Shown: one piece after another, positions 1-14,100 of the stretch | Position numbering within the stretch: the stretch's first letter is position 1 | Layout of the letters: each line of letters begins with the position of its first letter | Origin: Strix aluco | Lineage: Eukaryota > Chordata > Aves > Strigiformes > Strigidae | Direction of reading: 5' to 3' | DNA: 64,000 nt | Assembly (NCBI RefSeq): GCF_031877795.1 | Contig: NC_133933.1 | Span: forward strand, 21,170,029 to 21,234,028 | Made by a program: the position numbers and the translations under genes | The notes under the pieces: model-generated | Database searches by the model: none | What the model was told of the DNA's origin: nothing | Seen by the model: the letters and a program-made list of their open reading frames with translations, nothing else

Positions 1-3000
1 TCAACAGGATTTCATTGCATCTTGATAATTTAAGATTTTCTTTCCCTGCTGTCTGTAGTTATAGACTTTTTTTTTTTTTTATCTGTTCCATCTGTGAAGT
101 GCAATGAATTTCTGTTAGACTTTATAGTGACTGTCCTCCCAGTTTAAATCTTCCCAGAGAACCTGTTTACCTGTGCTTACTATCCAGGCTGTGGTGTAAT
201 AAATCACTTAAACAGACTTACAATTTAGTTGTAAAACATCAAGAGATGCTGACCAAGAATACTATTACATTACAAGCAGGAAACTTTCATGTTATAAACA
301 TTGTTCTCTTGCATTAAACACAGTATGAGGCTAGATCTTTTATGCAGTAATGGAGGCAACAGAGGAGGTTATTTCTAATCACATTATCAGTATATAGAGC
401 TATCCTGAATCTGACAATACCTTGAACCTGTCAATGGGCCTGATTCTGCGCTCAATTAAATCAATCCCATTATGGTTCCTCTTGATTTTTACTGGAACAA
501 GTAAAACCTGAATACCCCGTGGGAGCTAAATAAATGTGTGTACATGTGGGTTATAGATCATAATAGCATTTGGACAATATCATGAACATGATATCCTCCA
601 CGGAGAGGGCTTATCACATGTAGTACCCCTCCAGGGCTCACAGGTGTCTGCTGTCCCTTCCCCCCAGCCCTCCCCATAGCTCTCAGTGAAGCCCCTGGAC
701 GTAGAAAAGCTGGGACCTGTGACATGATGTATGAAAGCCACGTTATTTTATTACAGCAGCACCTAGAATATCCAAGCAGAAGCCAGGGCATCGTTGTGGT
801 TAAAAAACATAACATGAAAATCCTGAAACAGATGGCATGAAGGAAGAGGTATTACCATCATCTGGCAAAGAGGAGTAATTCAGATTCAAAGATGACCACA
901 TCAAAGCATCTGGTAGAGCCATACTACACACCCATACAATCTGGGTCACCTGCCTTCACACCAGGATGCACCTCCTTCTCCTTATACAGCTACAAGTCAC
1001 TCTTCCCTTACATAAAAAAACCACAGCAAACAGAAACATTAGTTCCTGAAACATCCCATGAATGCATTCACATTATCTGGGAAGATAGCGCTGTCACCTC
1101 TAAAGGATGATATACGGAGCAAGATGCATACCTATATGATATGGAAGGGACCAGAGTGCCTGCAAACTTACAGAGATGACAGAGCTGCTTAACATTACTG
1201 TTGAGTCTAGAAAACTGCTGTTTACCTACTGGCAGCCATGGATCCTAAGGAATTATGGGGAAATAGGGATGCTATCCTATAGGAAAAGGCTCCCAAGATA
1301 TCGGGAGGAGTGGCAGTGCACTGCAGTATTATGCAAGAACAGTTGCTCAGAGTTTAGTTAAATTTAGCATTCTTCTTGCGGCTATTAAGAGACTTCGCCA
1401 GCCATAACAGAGATAGGATTATAACCCACAGGCATTGCAAAACTTTGTGTTAAGGAGTCAAAGGAGAGAATTAGGTCAAAATGATCTGAACCAAAATCTA
1501 GCGATATGAAGGAAGGAGAGACAAAAAGAAGAAAACATCCACACCACACACATCTTCAGACAGCGGGAAGGCAACAGTTATGGAGGGATGAGACCCAGCC
1601 ACTAAAGCATTAAGGAGACACGCTGAGGAGATGTAATGGTATGTGAAGCAAGTAGTTTAACAGCAGAGAAATGGAGAGCGCAAACAACTACCGTGTCTGC
1701 ATCACCACATGCTTGTTTTTACCCTTCTGCTGCAGGTTTCCACCTCAACTTCTGAAGCAAAAAAGATCATATGACCATTGTTTTTTCTTTGGCCACATAG
1801 GTAAAGCTACTACAGACTTCACAGTGAAGTAGGTGAGGAAAGTTCACATGATCTTTTACACTGTCTGACCAGCGTGAGCTGTAGACTCCAGCACATGGGC
1901 CACAACAGTCAGCTGGCCAAAGCCAACATCTTTATCAGATGCAAAAAAGGACATCTGCCTTCCCCCAACATTGTCTTTCTTGTTTATAAGCTCTGGGGAC
2001 ACACCACCCTGAGAAACAGTCTGGGAAAACTCACACAGAAAAGCAACTCCTACTTACAAGGCTTCAGACAACACAATCCTAGGCCTCTTCTTGATGGATA
2101 AAAAGTTGATTTGATTTATACTTCTTTTCCTAATTCATAGACAAAACATAAGAATGTACCAGTGTGGAGGCAAATTCTGCTCACAGCTGTATGAAAACAA
2201 ATTTGTACATTCATTTAATTGGTATTTACATTAGTGTAACCAAGTGAAGAAATTGTCTAGTCACCTCTGATCTGACTCTCACACTATGAAAATTCAAAGC
2301 ACAATCCCCCCTGTTTAAATAAGCAATTTTATGCAATAAACAGCACTACAAAGTAAGAACATAAGATCAGATTTACAGCCAGAATTTTACCCTTACTACA
2401 TGCTATGAAACCTATTTATTTGGAGATAAAAATTGGATTTACAGGTTGAGGTTAAACTCAGACACTCAGAAACCTACCTGTCAGATTCTTTTGTCTGCCT
2501 TTGTCCCCCTTAAAAATTGGATTTACAGGTTGAGGTTAAACTCAGACACTCAGAAACCTACCTGTCAGATTCTTTTGTCTGCCTTTGTCCCCCTTACCCT
2601 GTGCCCACAGACATGGGCCAGCCTGCCGCACGGGGCCCAGGGAGTCCCCAGATTGCACTAGGACAGGGAGCTGTGCCCCGCCATCCCCAGCACCATCCCA
2701 TGGGATGCACTGGCTGAGCCCAGAACACTACCACAGAGCTGCAGCGACTCCAAACTTCAGAGAAACCCCATGAAAACCCAAAAAAATCGCATAACATGGA
2801 TGATCCCTTAGCTGTCCTCAGTTACTCTAGAGACTGACTGAGCCTCCAGACAACAGGATAACAAAAGGTGCTTTATTCGGTGCCTCTCTATCCTATCAAA
2901 TGCTAACCGCTTATCTTTGCTTTCCATGCCCTTTTCTCTTTCCTATCTCTTTTGAGGTTACAAACTGGCAAACTCTGCACCCTTACAAGTCAGCGACACC

Positions 3001-6000
3001 GCCTCTTAGCACCACAACCACTTCATTTTTAAGCACGTGCTTCCATGCTTTCTCCAGTAGAGACCTTATCTTAGAGGGGGAGTTTCCTATACATCTCTGA
3101 AAATCACTACATGGTCCTCCTTGCAACCCCATCCCAAAACTTTGCTACGAGGGCTTGCAGAGCTAGCCAAAAAAAAAAGTCACAGCTATGGTTAAGCTGC
3201 TGGTAAACCAAGGCCCCTGCTGTCCGTGCACACAGGCACTGACCCACAAATGATCTCCTCTGCCTGATGCCTCTAGCCATTATTTCCCGTCCACACTTCC
3301 ATGAGCTCACTGAGGTCTGTTTGTACAGCACTTGGGTACGGCGGGTACGTGGCCCATACTGCCTGTTCCCAGGCACAAGTGTAACACAGATCACAAAGAA
3401 ATCATTAGCAAATCAAAGGAAAGTTAAAAAAAAGCAGCTTTTCACCCACTTTCAGAAGACAAGAGGGAACTTGTGCTTTCCCCACACTTCTTAACTTCTA
3501 CTTGTACAATTAACACTCCTTGATTTCACTTTATCATCGTGGGGCATTTTTCTATTTGAAATTGTTTATTAACCTGAACCAATTTTTTTACTATGTATTT
3601 ACATTTCATCATCTAGCGAGCCTGATTATCTTGAGTACTAATAATAATCAACACATTACTAACATCACTTTAGTTTTAAGCCGTATGACTAAACATTGCA
3701 AATTAATTCTAAGTTAATCAGTTTCATTAGCTATGCAAATATTTCTTTGGCTTAAAGCATTAAATCAGATTTAATTTGCTAAGACAATATTCATCAGGAG
3801 CTTATGCAATTCATTCTTGCTTTCCATTAATTAAGGCATGTTACACTGTGGGGTCTCTATGCAAAAAAAAAAAATCTAAAAAGAGAAAACTGTTAAACTT
3901 GTGCCTTCATTTGCAACTTTTGTATTATGACAAGATCTGAAGGCAAAAGAAAAAAAAACAAGTCAAGGAGACACAAGAAATCACAACTTCCCCCTTAGCA
4001 GAATTTAGAATGGATTTAGATGTATTTAAATTTAGATACATCATAAATGTTGTCTCACAAGATCACTGTGTTTTTTTCTTACTGTAAGAGTAGTAACACT
4101 ACATCATAGCGTATAAGTGTGATCTCACTTGTGCCTTAACTCTGAAGTATTTCAGCTGAAAGCATGAAGCAAACTCACTTAAGAGAACTGAGGATGCTGT
4201 AGAATTATTCGTTACAGAATATGCAGATATACAGACAGAAGATAGTTTGCAAGATACTATAGGCAAATAATCAGAGGTGGCCACTCCTTTAAACTTATCC
4301 GGGCACACGTTTCCTTTGCGTCAGCGGATGTTTTGCCTGTGCAAAACCACAAATATCGAAGTCATTGATTTAAGAACCTGGCCTACTGAGCAGGAAATTA
4401 TTAGAGGTTATCTAAACATCAGGTTCTTAATCCAAAAAGCAAACTGGGAATTTGAGTACGCGAGAGTCAGATGAATCAATGGGCTACTGTGAAGACTTGA
4501 ACGGACTGCAGCAGACTCAGATGTTGATGTGCTCCTTGTTGCATCATATTTGGGTCTGCAGGTGGAGAGCTGAGCACCCAAAGTATCAGCTCACCCAAAA
4601 ATCACTATTTACCCCTGTAAAAAAGGAAAGACCAGTGATTAAATCATCTTAACTTGAACTCCCCATGTGCCTTTGATGAGTGACTTTGCTTCTAGATGCC
4701 TCAGCTCTTCAATAACACTGTCCTACAAAGAGGACTGGAAAGTACTAGAAGTGCTAAATGTAAAAGCACTATATAAAGTTCCCTGCTGCTTTTCCATCTA
4801 TATAGACGTTGGTGATGTTGGATTTATCCCAATGGCACTGTGGAAACAGTAGATCCATATTTGGAAGATCTTTTGTCAGGAACACCTTGCTGTTCTAGCT
4901 ATGGAAATGGGATCTTTACTGTCAGTTCTGTGACTGCTGACTTGAATGGCAACAGGATCACAAATATCATTCAGAGACAGTGAATGGTGCAAGTTATTAG
5001 AATTTTATGTCATGTCTTCACATTTCTGCCCTCTGCATTTCTCATTCTTTGAAAAGCTAGATATATCTAAAGACTGGCCCCAAGCCACAGAGTACATTAT
5101 TGTACAGCTTTAGTGTTGATGAGTGAATAAAGGATAAATTAGGTATTGAATTTAGACCTAATTTTCATGTGATCTACTTTAACTGTCATGGGACTTCAAA
5201 AACTTCTTACATTTCATATAAACCTATATCTCGGCCTATCAAGTGCTGTTGATTTCAGTGAGAATGAACTATGCTCGGCATTTTTTCAGGTGCCTCTCAA
5301 TACTCATCACAGTCAGACCATGACTGGATGTATGAGGAGTTACATGCTCCAGTCAACCCACAGATTTGACCATACTGCCATCTGTAGTGACTTGTCGTCT
5401 AACTAACGATGCTCTCCAATGAAATGGTCCTTTGGGAAATGGATCAGGTTAGGTCTACGTTATCTGAATTTGAGAGATGACAGAGGGGTCTTCCCTTTGC
5501 ACCTTTGGTATGTGGAACAAGTGAAATAAACCACATTTAGGTCACCTGTGTTGAGGTGCATCTCTCCCATGACATCCCAAGGCGTTAGGCAGAGTGGACA
5601 GGAGAGCCTCAGACCTATCTTTCTCTCCCAAAGCAGCTTGTGCTTCTCTTTTGGAACACAATTTCTGAATCAAGACCAAGCCTTTCCAAACCAGTGGAAA
5701 CTTCAGGCTGTTCTTTTCCATTCCTGCAAGCCGTTTCTCACAAGCCTTCACTTTGGCATGTCTTTGGCATGAGGACAATTTGGTTAGATGTGGGTTGGCA
5801 CCAAGCCTGTTGGTTAAACCATTATTCTCTGAAAGCGACTACTCAAAAGGAACTGTCCTTGACCACCCATAACTCGAACAGGTTTCTTTTGCTCATCTAA
5901 ATGTCATTAGTTACTATATAGAAGTAAAATCACATCTAAAGAGTGATGTATGACTGCGCCCTGGAACAAGTTCCACCTTGCCACAGCTACGTGAAGTTGG

Positions 6001-9000
6001 AGTAACTGGACTCAGACAAATGGACTGGGTTATAAAAGTTGAATTTGACTGCTTCATCTGGGGAGGTGGAAGATGAGAGGTAGCAGCATCTCATGTAGCA
6101 GCATCAGTAAGTATTTACTTCTTTAACAGGTGTTTGCAAAACAGAAGCTATTACACCATGAATCTACAGACACACAAGTAACTGTGCTTACACCATTCAT
6201 TCCCTTAAGCTCAGTGGGATTAATACATACAACTAACTTGAGTCCTATGAGTGCGCTCAACTTGTTTTTCATGAGATTGCTCACATCCATGCAATTTCAG
6301 TAACTGAAAGATGTCCCGGACATCAGAGATGAATAAAAAAGGCAATCACTTCTTGCTGTTACAATATTCCTCTCTTAGGAAATACTCATAAATTTAAATA
6401 GTTTAGAATTGAAATCACTCCTCTCTTTTAGTTTTTATATATCACAAATTAAAATATTTGCATTTATTTTCATTCTGAGCCCCTTACTCACTTTAGCAGA
6501 AAACAGATCTGTGCAAAGGACTCATGGGTACATAAGAAGCACCGAATGCTTTCTCCTTCTTTTAGGATTTGGTCAATCAATTATTTATTTATTAAATAAA
6601 GATCAAAGCAACTACGCTTTTTTTTTTTTTAAGGGATTACTCGCTTTTTTTTTTTTTTTTCAGTTTCTCAGTTACTCATCTAAACAACAAGTAACTCAAA
6701 AATAATGAGGAAAGGTGTGAAAAGGGACTATCTTGACCTCTACATTCTTCACAGACAAGAGATGTGTTGAATTAATTTCATCTGTGGGGCTGCAGTAATT
6801 ACATATGAACTCACCAGCAGTGCACCCTGTTCCTGTTTATTTTAACCCAAACCAGCCAAAGTATAGGCTTAAAGCAACCAGCATCCCACGCTGATATCAC
6901 CTGGTCCCATATTCAGCAGTCACACCAAGAAGTGCCCTCATGACACTAAAGAAAGAAAAATCCTGTGGCCAGCCTGCCCTTGAGAATGGACGTAACACAC
7001 CTGAGCAAGCATGAAGAAAAAAGAAAGTAGGGGAAGCTCCATGAAATGTCTTTCTGATATTTCTCTCATCCATATTGTTTTTCTTCTTTTTTTATCTGGA
7101 AAATGTTCTCCTCTCTGGCAGCCATGTGTACAGTCCAACACTTATTCTGAGCCAAAAGGAACAAGGTGGAGACAGGAGAGTTGAGCCAAAGGGCACTTGC
7201 TATGTGATCTGGGCATGCAGCAACTGCTGGCTGGCTAAGCCAGAGCTCTTTCCCATTCCCCTTCACACCCACACATGCTTTATCTGTGCAAGGGTGAGCC
7301 AGCCAGAGGCACAGCAGGACTGCATCAGACCTAGAGCCAGTGCTGCCTTTGGCTTCTTGAGCTTACATGTGAAGGTAGAGGAAGGTAGGTGAGCATAGGC
7401 AGAGGAAACTAGTGCTGAAAGGAGTCTGTGCAGGGGCTGGAAAGAGTGAGAAAAAAACTCCTATGGATGCCAGGGGCGTGGGGTAGCAGTCCCCACTTGC
7501 AGTTGGCCAGGCAGCAAGTGTACTGGGAGAGCCCCACTGGCCTCAAAAACCTGCTCTTCTGGGCATCTTGGGCCAGCAAGGCCAGGGGAGGAGCAAGGGG
7601 ACTGAAGTATGCCAAGGCAAGCTTTGCTGGCACAAATGCAAGGATTGCCTTTGTGGCAGGGAACAGTAATGTCTTACAACTCAGAGGAGGCCAAGGGACA
7701 GGATCTGGGGCACATCAGAGAAGGTGCCCCTGAGAGGCTGCCCATGGGAGAAGAGAGATCAAGGACCGTGGGACATCCCAAATTAATATATAAAAGTAGA
7801 CAATGAGTCCCAATCCAAGCAAACAAATAAATAAATAATCAGAAAAGCTGCATCCAGATGTCATCTGCGGCCCTTCCCCACTTCACTGGGCTTTGGTGAT
7901 GTGAGCCATTACCCAAGGACTTGCTTTTATCCTCTTTTGGCTGGTATTCAAAGACTCTGGCCTTGATGAGCCTGAAAAAACTTCCTTTCATCCACAGTAG
8001 GCTAAACTTAGTGGAAGAACAAGAGTGTAGCCTGATGAGAAAATAAATAGCCAAGCACCCTGTGGCCACACCTGCTGTGCCTGGGGGTGGGTCAGTGGCT
8101 CCCACAGCCTGTGCACCCACTGCCCTGCCAGCCTGGCACTTGCCACCACCCCCTTCGCACCCCAACACCAAGCAGTTTGCCCTAAAAGACATCTAGTGTG
8201 CACAAATATTTTGGGAATAGTCCCAATGCCAGTAAAGAGCTGATTAAGCAGCTGTTACCGTATTAGTCTACAGCTATAGCAAGCTTGTACCAGGAAAGTT
8301 TTGCCATTGCCTTCCATAGGGTTGAGAATCGAAACCCTTTGGGTGCACTCACAGCACCTACCTGGCACACCACCTCTTTGCTAATTAGGGGAGGTAATTA
8401 TGTGAGGATCATTCACCCAGTCTAGCCCTGGAGCAAGTGATCAAGCTCTCATGTGGTGATAACCCAGAGGAAGGAAAGAAGGTCCATACCAGAAGTCCTG
8501 ACTTCCAAGTGTGCAAACTGAGAAACTAAACGAGACAGTGAAGTCAGCTGGAGAAGAGAGTGCAAGGATATAAGTGGAAGATTTTTTTCATCCTTAAATC
8601 AACAATTACCTGGAATTCCCCTTTCAGCCACTCAAAAAAATTGGAGAGAAGTGTTCCAGATACAATTGGTGGAATACACGTCTTAGAGGGATATTAGCAA
8701 TAATGAATACAGGGAATGGCAATAATACCACATCAGCAGAGTCCTCAGCTAATCTGAATCAGAAATTATAGAGAAAATACGAGCAGGAAAAAGTTATAGC
8801 AACCTAAAGCACAGAAGAAAAATTACCTCTTACCTTCCTTTCTGCAAGTCAGCAGTTTACAGGTGCTCAAGCCCCAACCAAGAGCTGCATCACTCATGTG
8901 GAAGGTGGGAGGCACAAATACAAAAGCCCCTTAGAGCAGGAAAGGGACCAAACACAGACTCCCTTCCCCTTATAGGCATCAGCATTTCATCCCGCTATGG

Positions 9001-9300
9001 AAACACTTTAAAAAACAAGAACGAGTTTGCAAGGATTTCTTCCTCCCAAATGATAGATGGAGGTGATTGCCAATCTGGATCCTGAATGGATGCAGCTGTT
9101 TGCCTCCAGGATCCCCACTCTAGAGTGAGCTGGGCTTCATATTCATGCCGCTGCCCAGAGCTCCATGGCTTGCTCTGGATGGCTCTTTATACAGTTTGCA
9201 TAATTTGGGATTGCTGTTTTGGAGGTATCTAATTCCTTCCATGAGATTTACAAGGACCTTACAGACCAAACTTTGGAGATGGATGCTGTATAAGCAGCCA
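1..9300. other. Non-coding interval, left part of inferred FSHR-LHCGR intergenic region
   Basis: No exon, RNA gene or well-preserved transposon is recognisable here. Open frames are short, begin and end at random and show no family resemblance. The stretch is mostly AT-rich, with poly-T runs near 6620-6660 and a GC-richer patch around 7400-8170 that also lacks a recognisable coding pattern. The one clear structure is the 84-bp tandem duplication at 2427-2594, listed separately. Calling this the FSHR-LHCGR interval is inference from the gene order to the right; no FSHR exon is visible. Confidence 0.6.
2427..2594. repeat. Exact 84-bp tandem duplication (two copies)
   Basis: The block 2427-2510 is followed immediately by an identical block 2511-2594. 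I compared the two copies base by base and found no difference. The lack of divergence suggests a recent duplication or an assembly artefact. The unit length is a multiple of three, so one forward frame stays open across both copies, but nothing indicates that it is coding. Confidence 0.92.
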
Positions 9301-9314
9301 GAGAGAAACTGTCT

Positions 9315-11164
9315 GAGCAGCCAGGGATCATGTTAGGAAGGCCAAATCCGTGGTACAATTAAATTTGGCCAGGGACATCAAGGGCAACAAGAAAAGCTTC
9401 TATAGGAATGTCAGTGATAAAAGGAAGACTAGGGAAAATGTGGGCCCTCTCCAGAAGGAGCCACGATATGGAGAGGGCTGAGGTATTCAATGACTGGTTT
9501 TGCCTCAGTCTTCACTGGCAAGTGCTCCAGCCACACCACCCAAGATGCAGAAGGCAAAGGCGGGGACTAGAAGAACCACCCACTGTAGGAGAAGATCAGG
9601 TTTGAGACCATCTAAGGAATCTGAAGGTGCACAAGTCCATGGGACCTGAAGAGATGCATCCACAGGGCCTGAGGGAACTGGCGGATGAAGTGACCAAGCC
9701 ACTGTCCATTGTATTCGAGAAGTTGTGGCAGTCTGGTGAGGTTCCCACTGACTGGAAAAAGGGAAACATAACCCCCATTTTAAAAAAGGAAAAAAAAGAA
9801 GACCCAGGGGACTACAGGCCAATCAGTCCCACCTCTGTGACCAGCAAGATCATAGAGCTGATCCTCCTGGAAACTATGCTACGGCACATGGAAAATAAGA
9901 AGGTGATTGTCAACATGGCTTCACTAGGGGCAAACTGTGCCTGGCAAATTTGGTGGCCTTCTACAACTGGGTTACAGCACTGGTGGAGAAGGAAAGAGCA
10001 ACTGACATCATCTACCTGGATTTAAGCAGAGCATTTGACACTGTCCCACACAACATCCTTGTCTCTAAATGGGAGACACATGGATTTGATGGAGGGACCT
10101 CTTAGTGGATGAGGAATTGTCTGGAAGGTCACAGTCAAAGAGTTGCAGTCAATGGCTCAACGTTCAAGTGGAGAGCAGTGACAAGTGCCGTTCCTCAGGG
10201 GTCAGTGTTGGGACTGGTGCTGTTTAACATCTTTGTTGGTGACATGGACAGTGGGATTGAGCGCACCCTCAGCAAGTTCACTGACGACACCAAGCTGTGT
10301 GGTGCGGTCGACACGCTGGAGGGAAGGGATGTGCCATCCAGAGGGACCTTGGACAGGCTGGAGAGGTGGGCCTGGGCAAACCTCATGAAGTTCAACAAGG
10401 CCAAGTGCAAGGTCCTGCACATGGGTCGGGGCAATCCCAAGCACAAATACAGGCTGGGAGATGAGTGGATTGAAAGCAGCCCTGTGGAGAAGGACTTGGG
10501 GTTATTAGTGGATGGAAAACTGACTATGAGCCAGCAATGTGCACTTGCAGCCCAGAAAGCCAACAGTATCCTGGGCTGCATCAAGAGAAGTGTGGCCAGC
10601 AGGTCAAGGGAGGGGATTCTCCCCCTCTACTCTGCTCTCATGAGACCCCACCTGGAGTAATGTGTTCAGCTCTGGGACCCCCAACGTAAGAAGGACATGT
10701 ACCTGTTGGAGCGAGTCCAGAGGAGGCCATGAAGATGATCAGGGGGCTGGAGCACCTCCCTTATGAGGACAGGCTGAGAGAGTTGGGGTTGTTCAGCCTG
10801 GAGAAGAGAAGGCTCTGGGGACACCTTAGAGCAGCCTTCCAGTACTTAAAGGGGGCCTAAGGGAAAGATGGGGAGGGACCCTTTATCAGGGAGTGTAGGA
10901 ATAGCAGGAGGGGTGACAGTTTTAAACTGAAAGACAGTAGATTCCGATTAGATATAAGGAAGAAATTATTTACAGTGAGAGTGGTGAGACACTAGAAGAG
11001 GTTGCCCAGAGAAGCTGTGGCTGCCCCCTCCCTGGCAGTGTTCAAGGCCAGGTTGGACGGGGCTTTGAGCAGCCTGGTCTAGTGGAAGGTGTCCCTGCCC
11101 ATGGCAGGGGGGTTGGAACTAGATGACCTTTAAGGTCCCTTCCAACCCAAACCATTCTATGATT
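9315..11164 (+). mobile_element. CR1 LINE, 5'-truncated and degenerate, forward
   Basis: Forward-strand fragments translate to CR1 ORF2 reverse transcriptase. The segment 9627-10025 holds the finger/palm stretch with DPGDYRPIS, and 10109-10660 holds the part with VPQGSVLG and a catalytic box read as FTDD (normally FADD), followed by the conserved KCKVLHMG and [11 protein letters not shown] stretches. Several frameshifts and stops separate the pieces, so the element is dead. After the coding remnant comes a typical CR1 3' untranslated region ending near 11164 with the family tail ATTCTATGATT. The 5' boundary is approximate. It lies in the intergenic DNA upstream of LHCGR. Confidence 0.9.
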
Positions 11165-14100
11165 AAACGCTGCTGCAGTGGTTGGATAGGTAAAAGCTAG
11201 GCAGAGAAGTTTCATATCAGCTCCAGCTCTTCAACCTCAGGTGATAATATCAGCTTTTGAAAAAACACGTCACAGCTGAATCCAGTAAGACATGGGAGAC
11301 TTGGGGTCAGTCACCTCCTGGGCCTGCTCCCAAGCATTACACTAACTCCTTATCCCCACCAGTGAAGCACTACTGAAAAAAAAAAAAAAAAACCAAACCC
11401 GAAAAAAAAAAACCTGAAAACTGAAAGTGCCCGTCATTTAGAATTTGATTCCAATCTCACTTCATGGTGTAAATCAAAATGTCTTTCATTTTTCTTGTAT
11501 TTCTGCCAGTAATCATTAAAAGGTTTTACAAAATAATCTTTCCTTAAGGCTACTAGGCACTGCATATTCAGGGAGAATAGTCTGGTTGTCATGATGGTTG
11601 AAAACATTCATCTTTCTGGATTTTGGCCTCACAATGCAACACACGTATCTCCTCCAAAAACATGATGTCTGCTCTAGCTCATTACCTAAACAGCTGACAA
11701 ACTCCATTAATTTGACGTTGAGTTGGGAAAAAAAAGAGCTGTATACTTTGTAAGTCGTATAAGGACAAGCAGAGAACATTCCAACATGCTTTATCAGTAT
11801 TAACGCGTTTTCTGACCGTTGGCCAATTACACAACGTCCTGCACCCTTGGAGAGAATCACCCTTGGAAATATCGACCTTGAAATACTGTAACCCTACTAG
11901 ATGTCAGTGGAAGAGGTAAGAAAGTGAACAAGCTGAGGATGGCTAATACTATTCGTTTTTGAAATGAAACTAAGATTTGGAATTATTTTCCCTTATAAGT
12001 CTACATATATTTGTCTAATTCAAGAACTTCTGCTTTAATGAACTCCCAGAAAAAAATGTATAAACTGCTTTCCAATCCACTTCATAATGTTGACCAAAAA
12101 AATAGTATTTTTTAATCAATATAGTATGAACAGTTCTGATTTTTTTATCAACAGATTGTGAGCTATCATTTTTATATAATGAACTTGTATTAACTATTAA
12201 ATCAATATTTAATTGCTGAAATTACTACAGTCTTTTTAGACTCTCTCCTATCCATCTCTGCATGGTCAGAGTCACACAAGCTGGCCTGCGGTATGTAGCA
12301 AGCGAAACTCGATATAATTGCAGCCCTTTTGAACCTGAAAGTCCATGAAATACTTGAATCAAAATCTCAAGATCTAGGCAGCATGCCATTATTTTTTAAT
12401 GCAGTATTCAAATATCTTGGGAATGGCAAAGTGTAGAAACGCCAGGGGAATTTTACCAATCTGGCCACATCTAGCATTAGAATCAAAAATACCCATTCTG
12501 ACTAGGACCATTAAAAAGAGATCAGGGTGATGTGCCAAAGCACAGAGTTGGTAAGAGCATACACATAGACAAAATGAACAAGGTCGAGTGCAAAACTGCT
12601 TCTTACCTTATGAACTTCTGAAGTCCCATTTTGATCTCATTTGCAGCAATGTTAATCCAGAGTTCAATCAAATTCAAATTTATGCCATTAGGAATGAGAG
12701 CAGAATTTGGCTCTTAAATTACAGCAGCTAAGCACAACAGATTTTCTTTCCCTTGGAGTGTTTTTAAGCTCCTGATAAAGAGACAGCTTTTATGTCTTTA
12801 ATAATCCCTTCTTCCTGAATTCAACGAGGTAAGCATCAAGCACGCACTCAGAAGTGCAGGGCTTCCTTCATTTCTTATGATGGCTTTAATGTATTTTAAA
12901 ATAGTTTCTAAATCAGTGTATAACACATGCTAAAAGTGACAGAGGAATCAGGCTCAGACCTGATTATGAACGGCTGTACCACCCTCTTTTGACATTTTCA
13001 GACAGCAGACAAAAGATAAATAAGAATGTGAAAGAAAGTCTCTGGAAAAGGGACTGAAAAACTACACTGTACTTAATTATAGGATTTATGATCCAACTGA
13101 CATAGGGATTACTGGATCAAAGACCATGGGTTTTGCCATCTAGTGAATAAAGCTTACAACTCATCCTACTTCAAACCTTATCCGGCCTTTAGGCTTTTGC
13201 TGTGTAACATGTACGTGTATAAATTCACGGCCTGCCTTTTCAGCTCTGCAGTCCTTCCAGGCACTCAGATGTTCTTGCAAACGAGGAGCCCCACTTGCCT
13301 CATTTAACACCTGCAAGTGTATGCTCATGTACAGTTATAAATAAGTAAGACTTAACTGATGCATCAGTCAGAGAACTATTGCCCAAGCGAGAAAAATCTC
13401 CACTCCCTCGACTCCCCTAATTTATTTTTACCCTCCAGCAGCTCTGGTCCCACCACTGAGACCCCAGGGTTAACGTCCCATCACACTCACATCCTCCAAA
13501 TAAGAACTCATAATGCTCACAAGATGGTCACAGTCCTCTAATTCATAAAGACGCGTGCACTAACCATATGACATCGTATTCATGAAGAACCGACAGCTCT
13601 AGCACTATGTTGAAAGCATGCAAAGTAAAGCGCTGGGGCAGACTTACACGCATACAAACACCTGACTAGAGCCAGACTCTTTTCCAACTGCTCATGGAGG
13701 AGCCACGGGCTTCTTTCTCTCTCAGCATCCTTCCTCTGGGGTTTACTGGAGGTAAATCACAGCTTTATATGCCCTGGCCAAAGCCCTTCCCAAAAATTTA
13801 ATAATTTTTTTTTGTCAGAAGCTGCCACAGATCATAGCGCAAGATTGCCAAACAAACTGGGAAGAGAGAAGAGATAATTAAGTAATTGGCTAAATAACAG
13901 AGACCTGCTTCTATAAACAAACTCTCCTATTAATCAGTACTTAGGAGGATGGATGTGGTCCAAAGTTAGTAACTACTTGCTGCTCTGCAACTATAGTGGC
14001 ATATTTTTTAATAATGTCTTTACAAACACTTTTCTTTTTGGAGTTCTGGGCCTGGTTAAGGCAAAAGACAGTGAAACGTTAAAAATGTGATAAAAAAATG

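Noticed and set aside
7839-8192. 117-residue reverse-strand frame in a GC-richer patch
   Set aside because: No family resemblance, overlapped by another frame of similar length, and no supporting signals.
10109-10660. 183-residue open frame as a host gene
   Set aside because: It is CR1 reverse transcriptase, lacking intact flanks and with an altered catalytic box.
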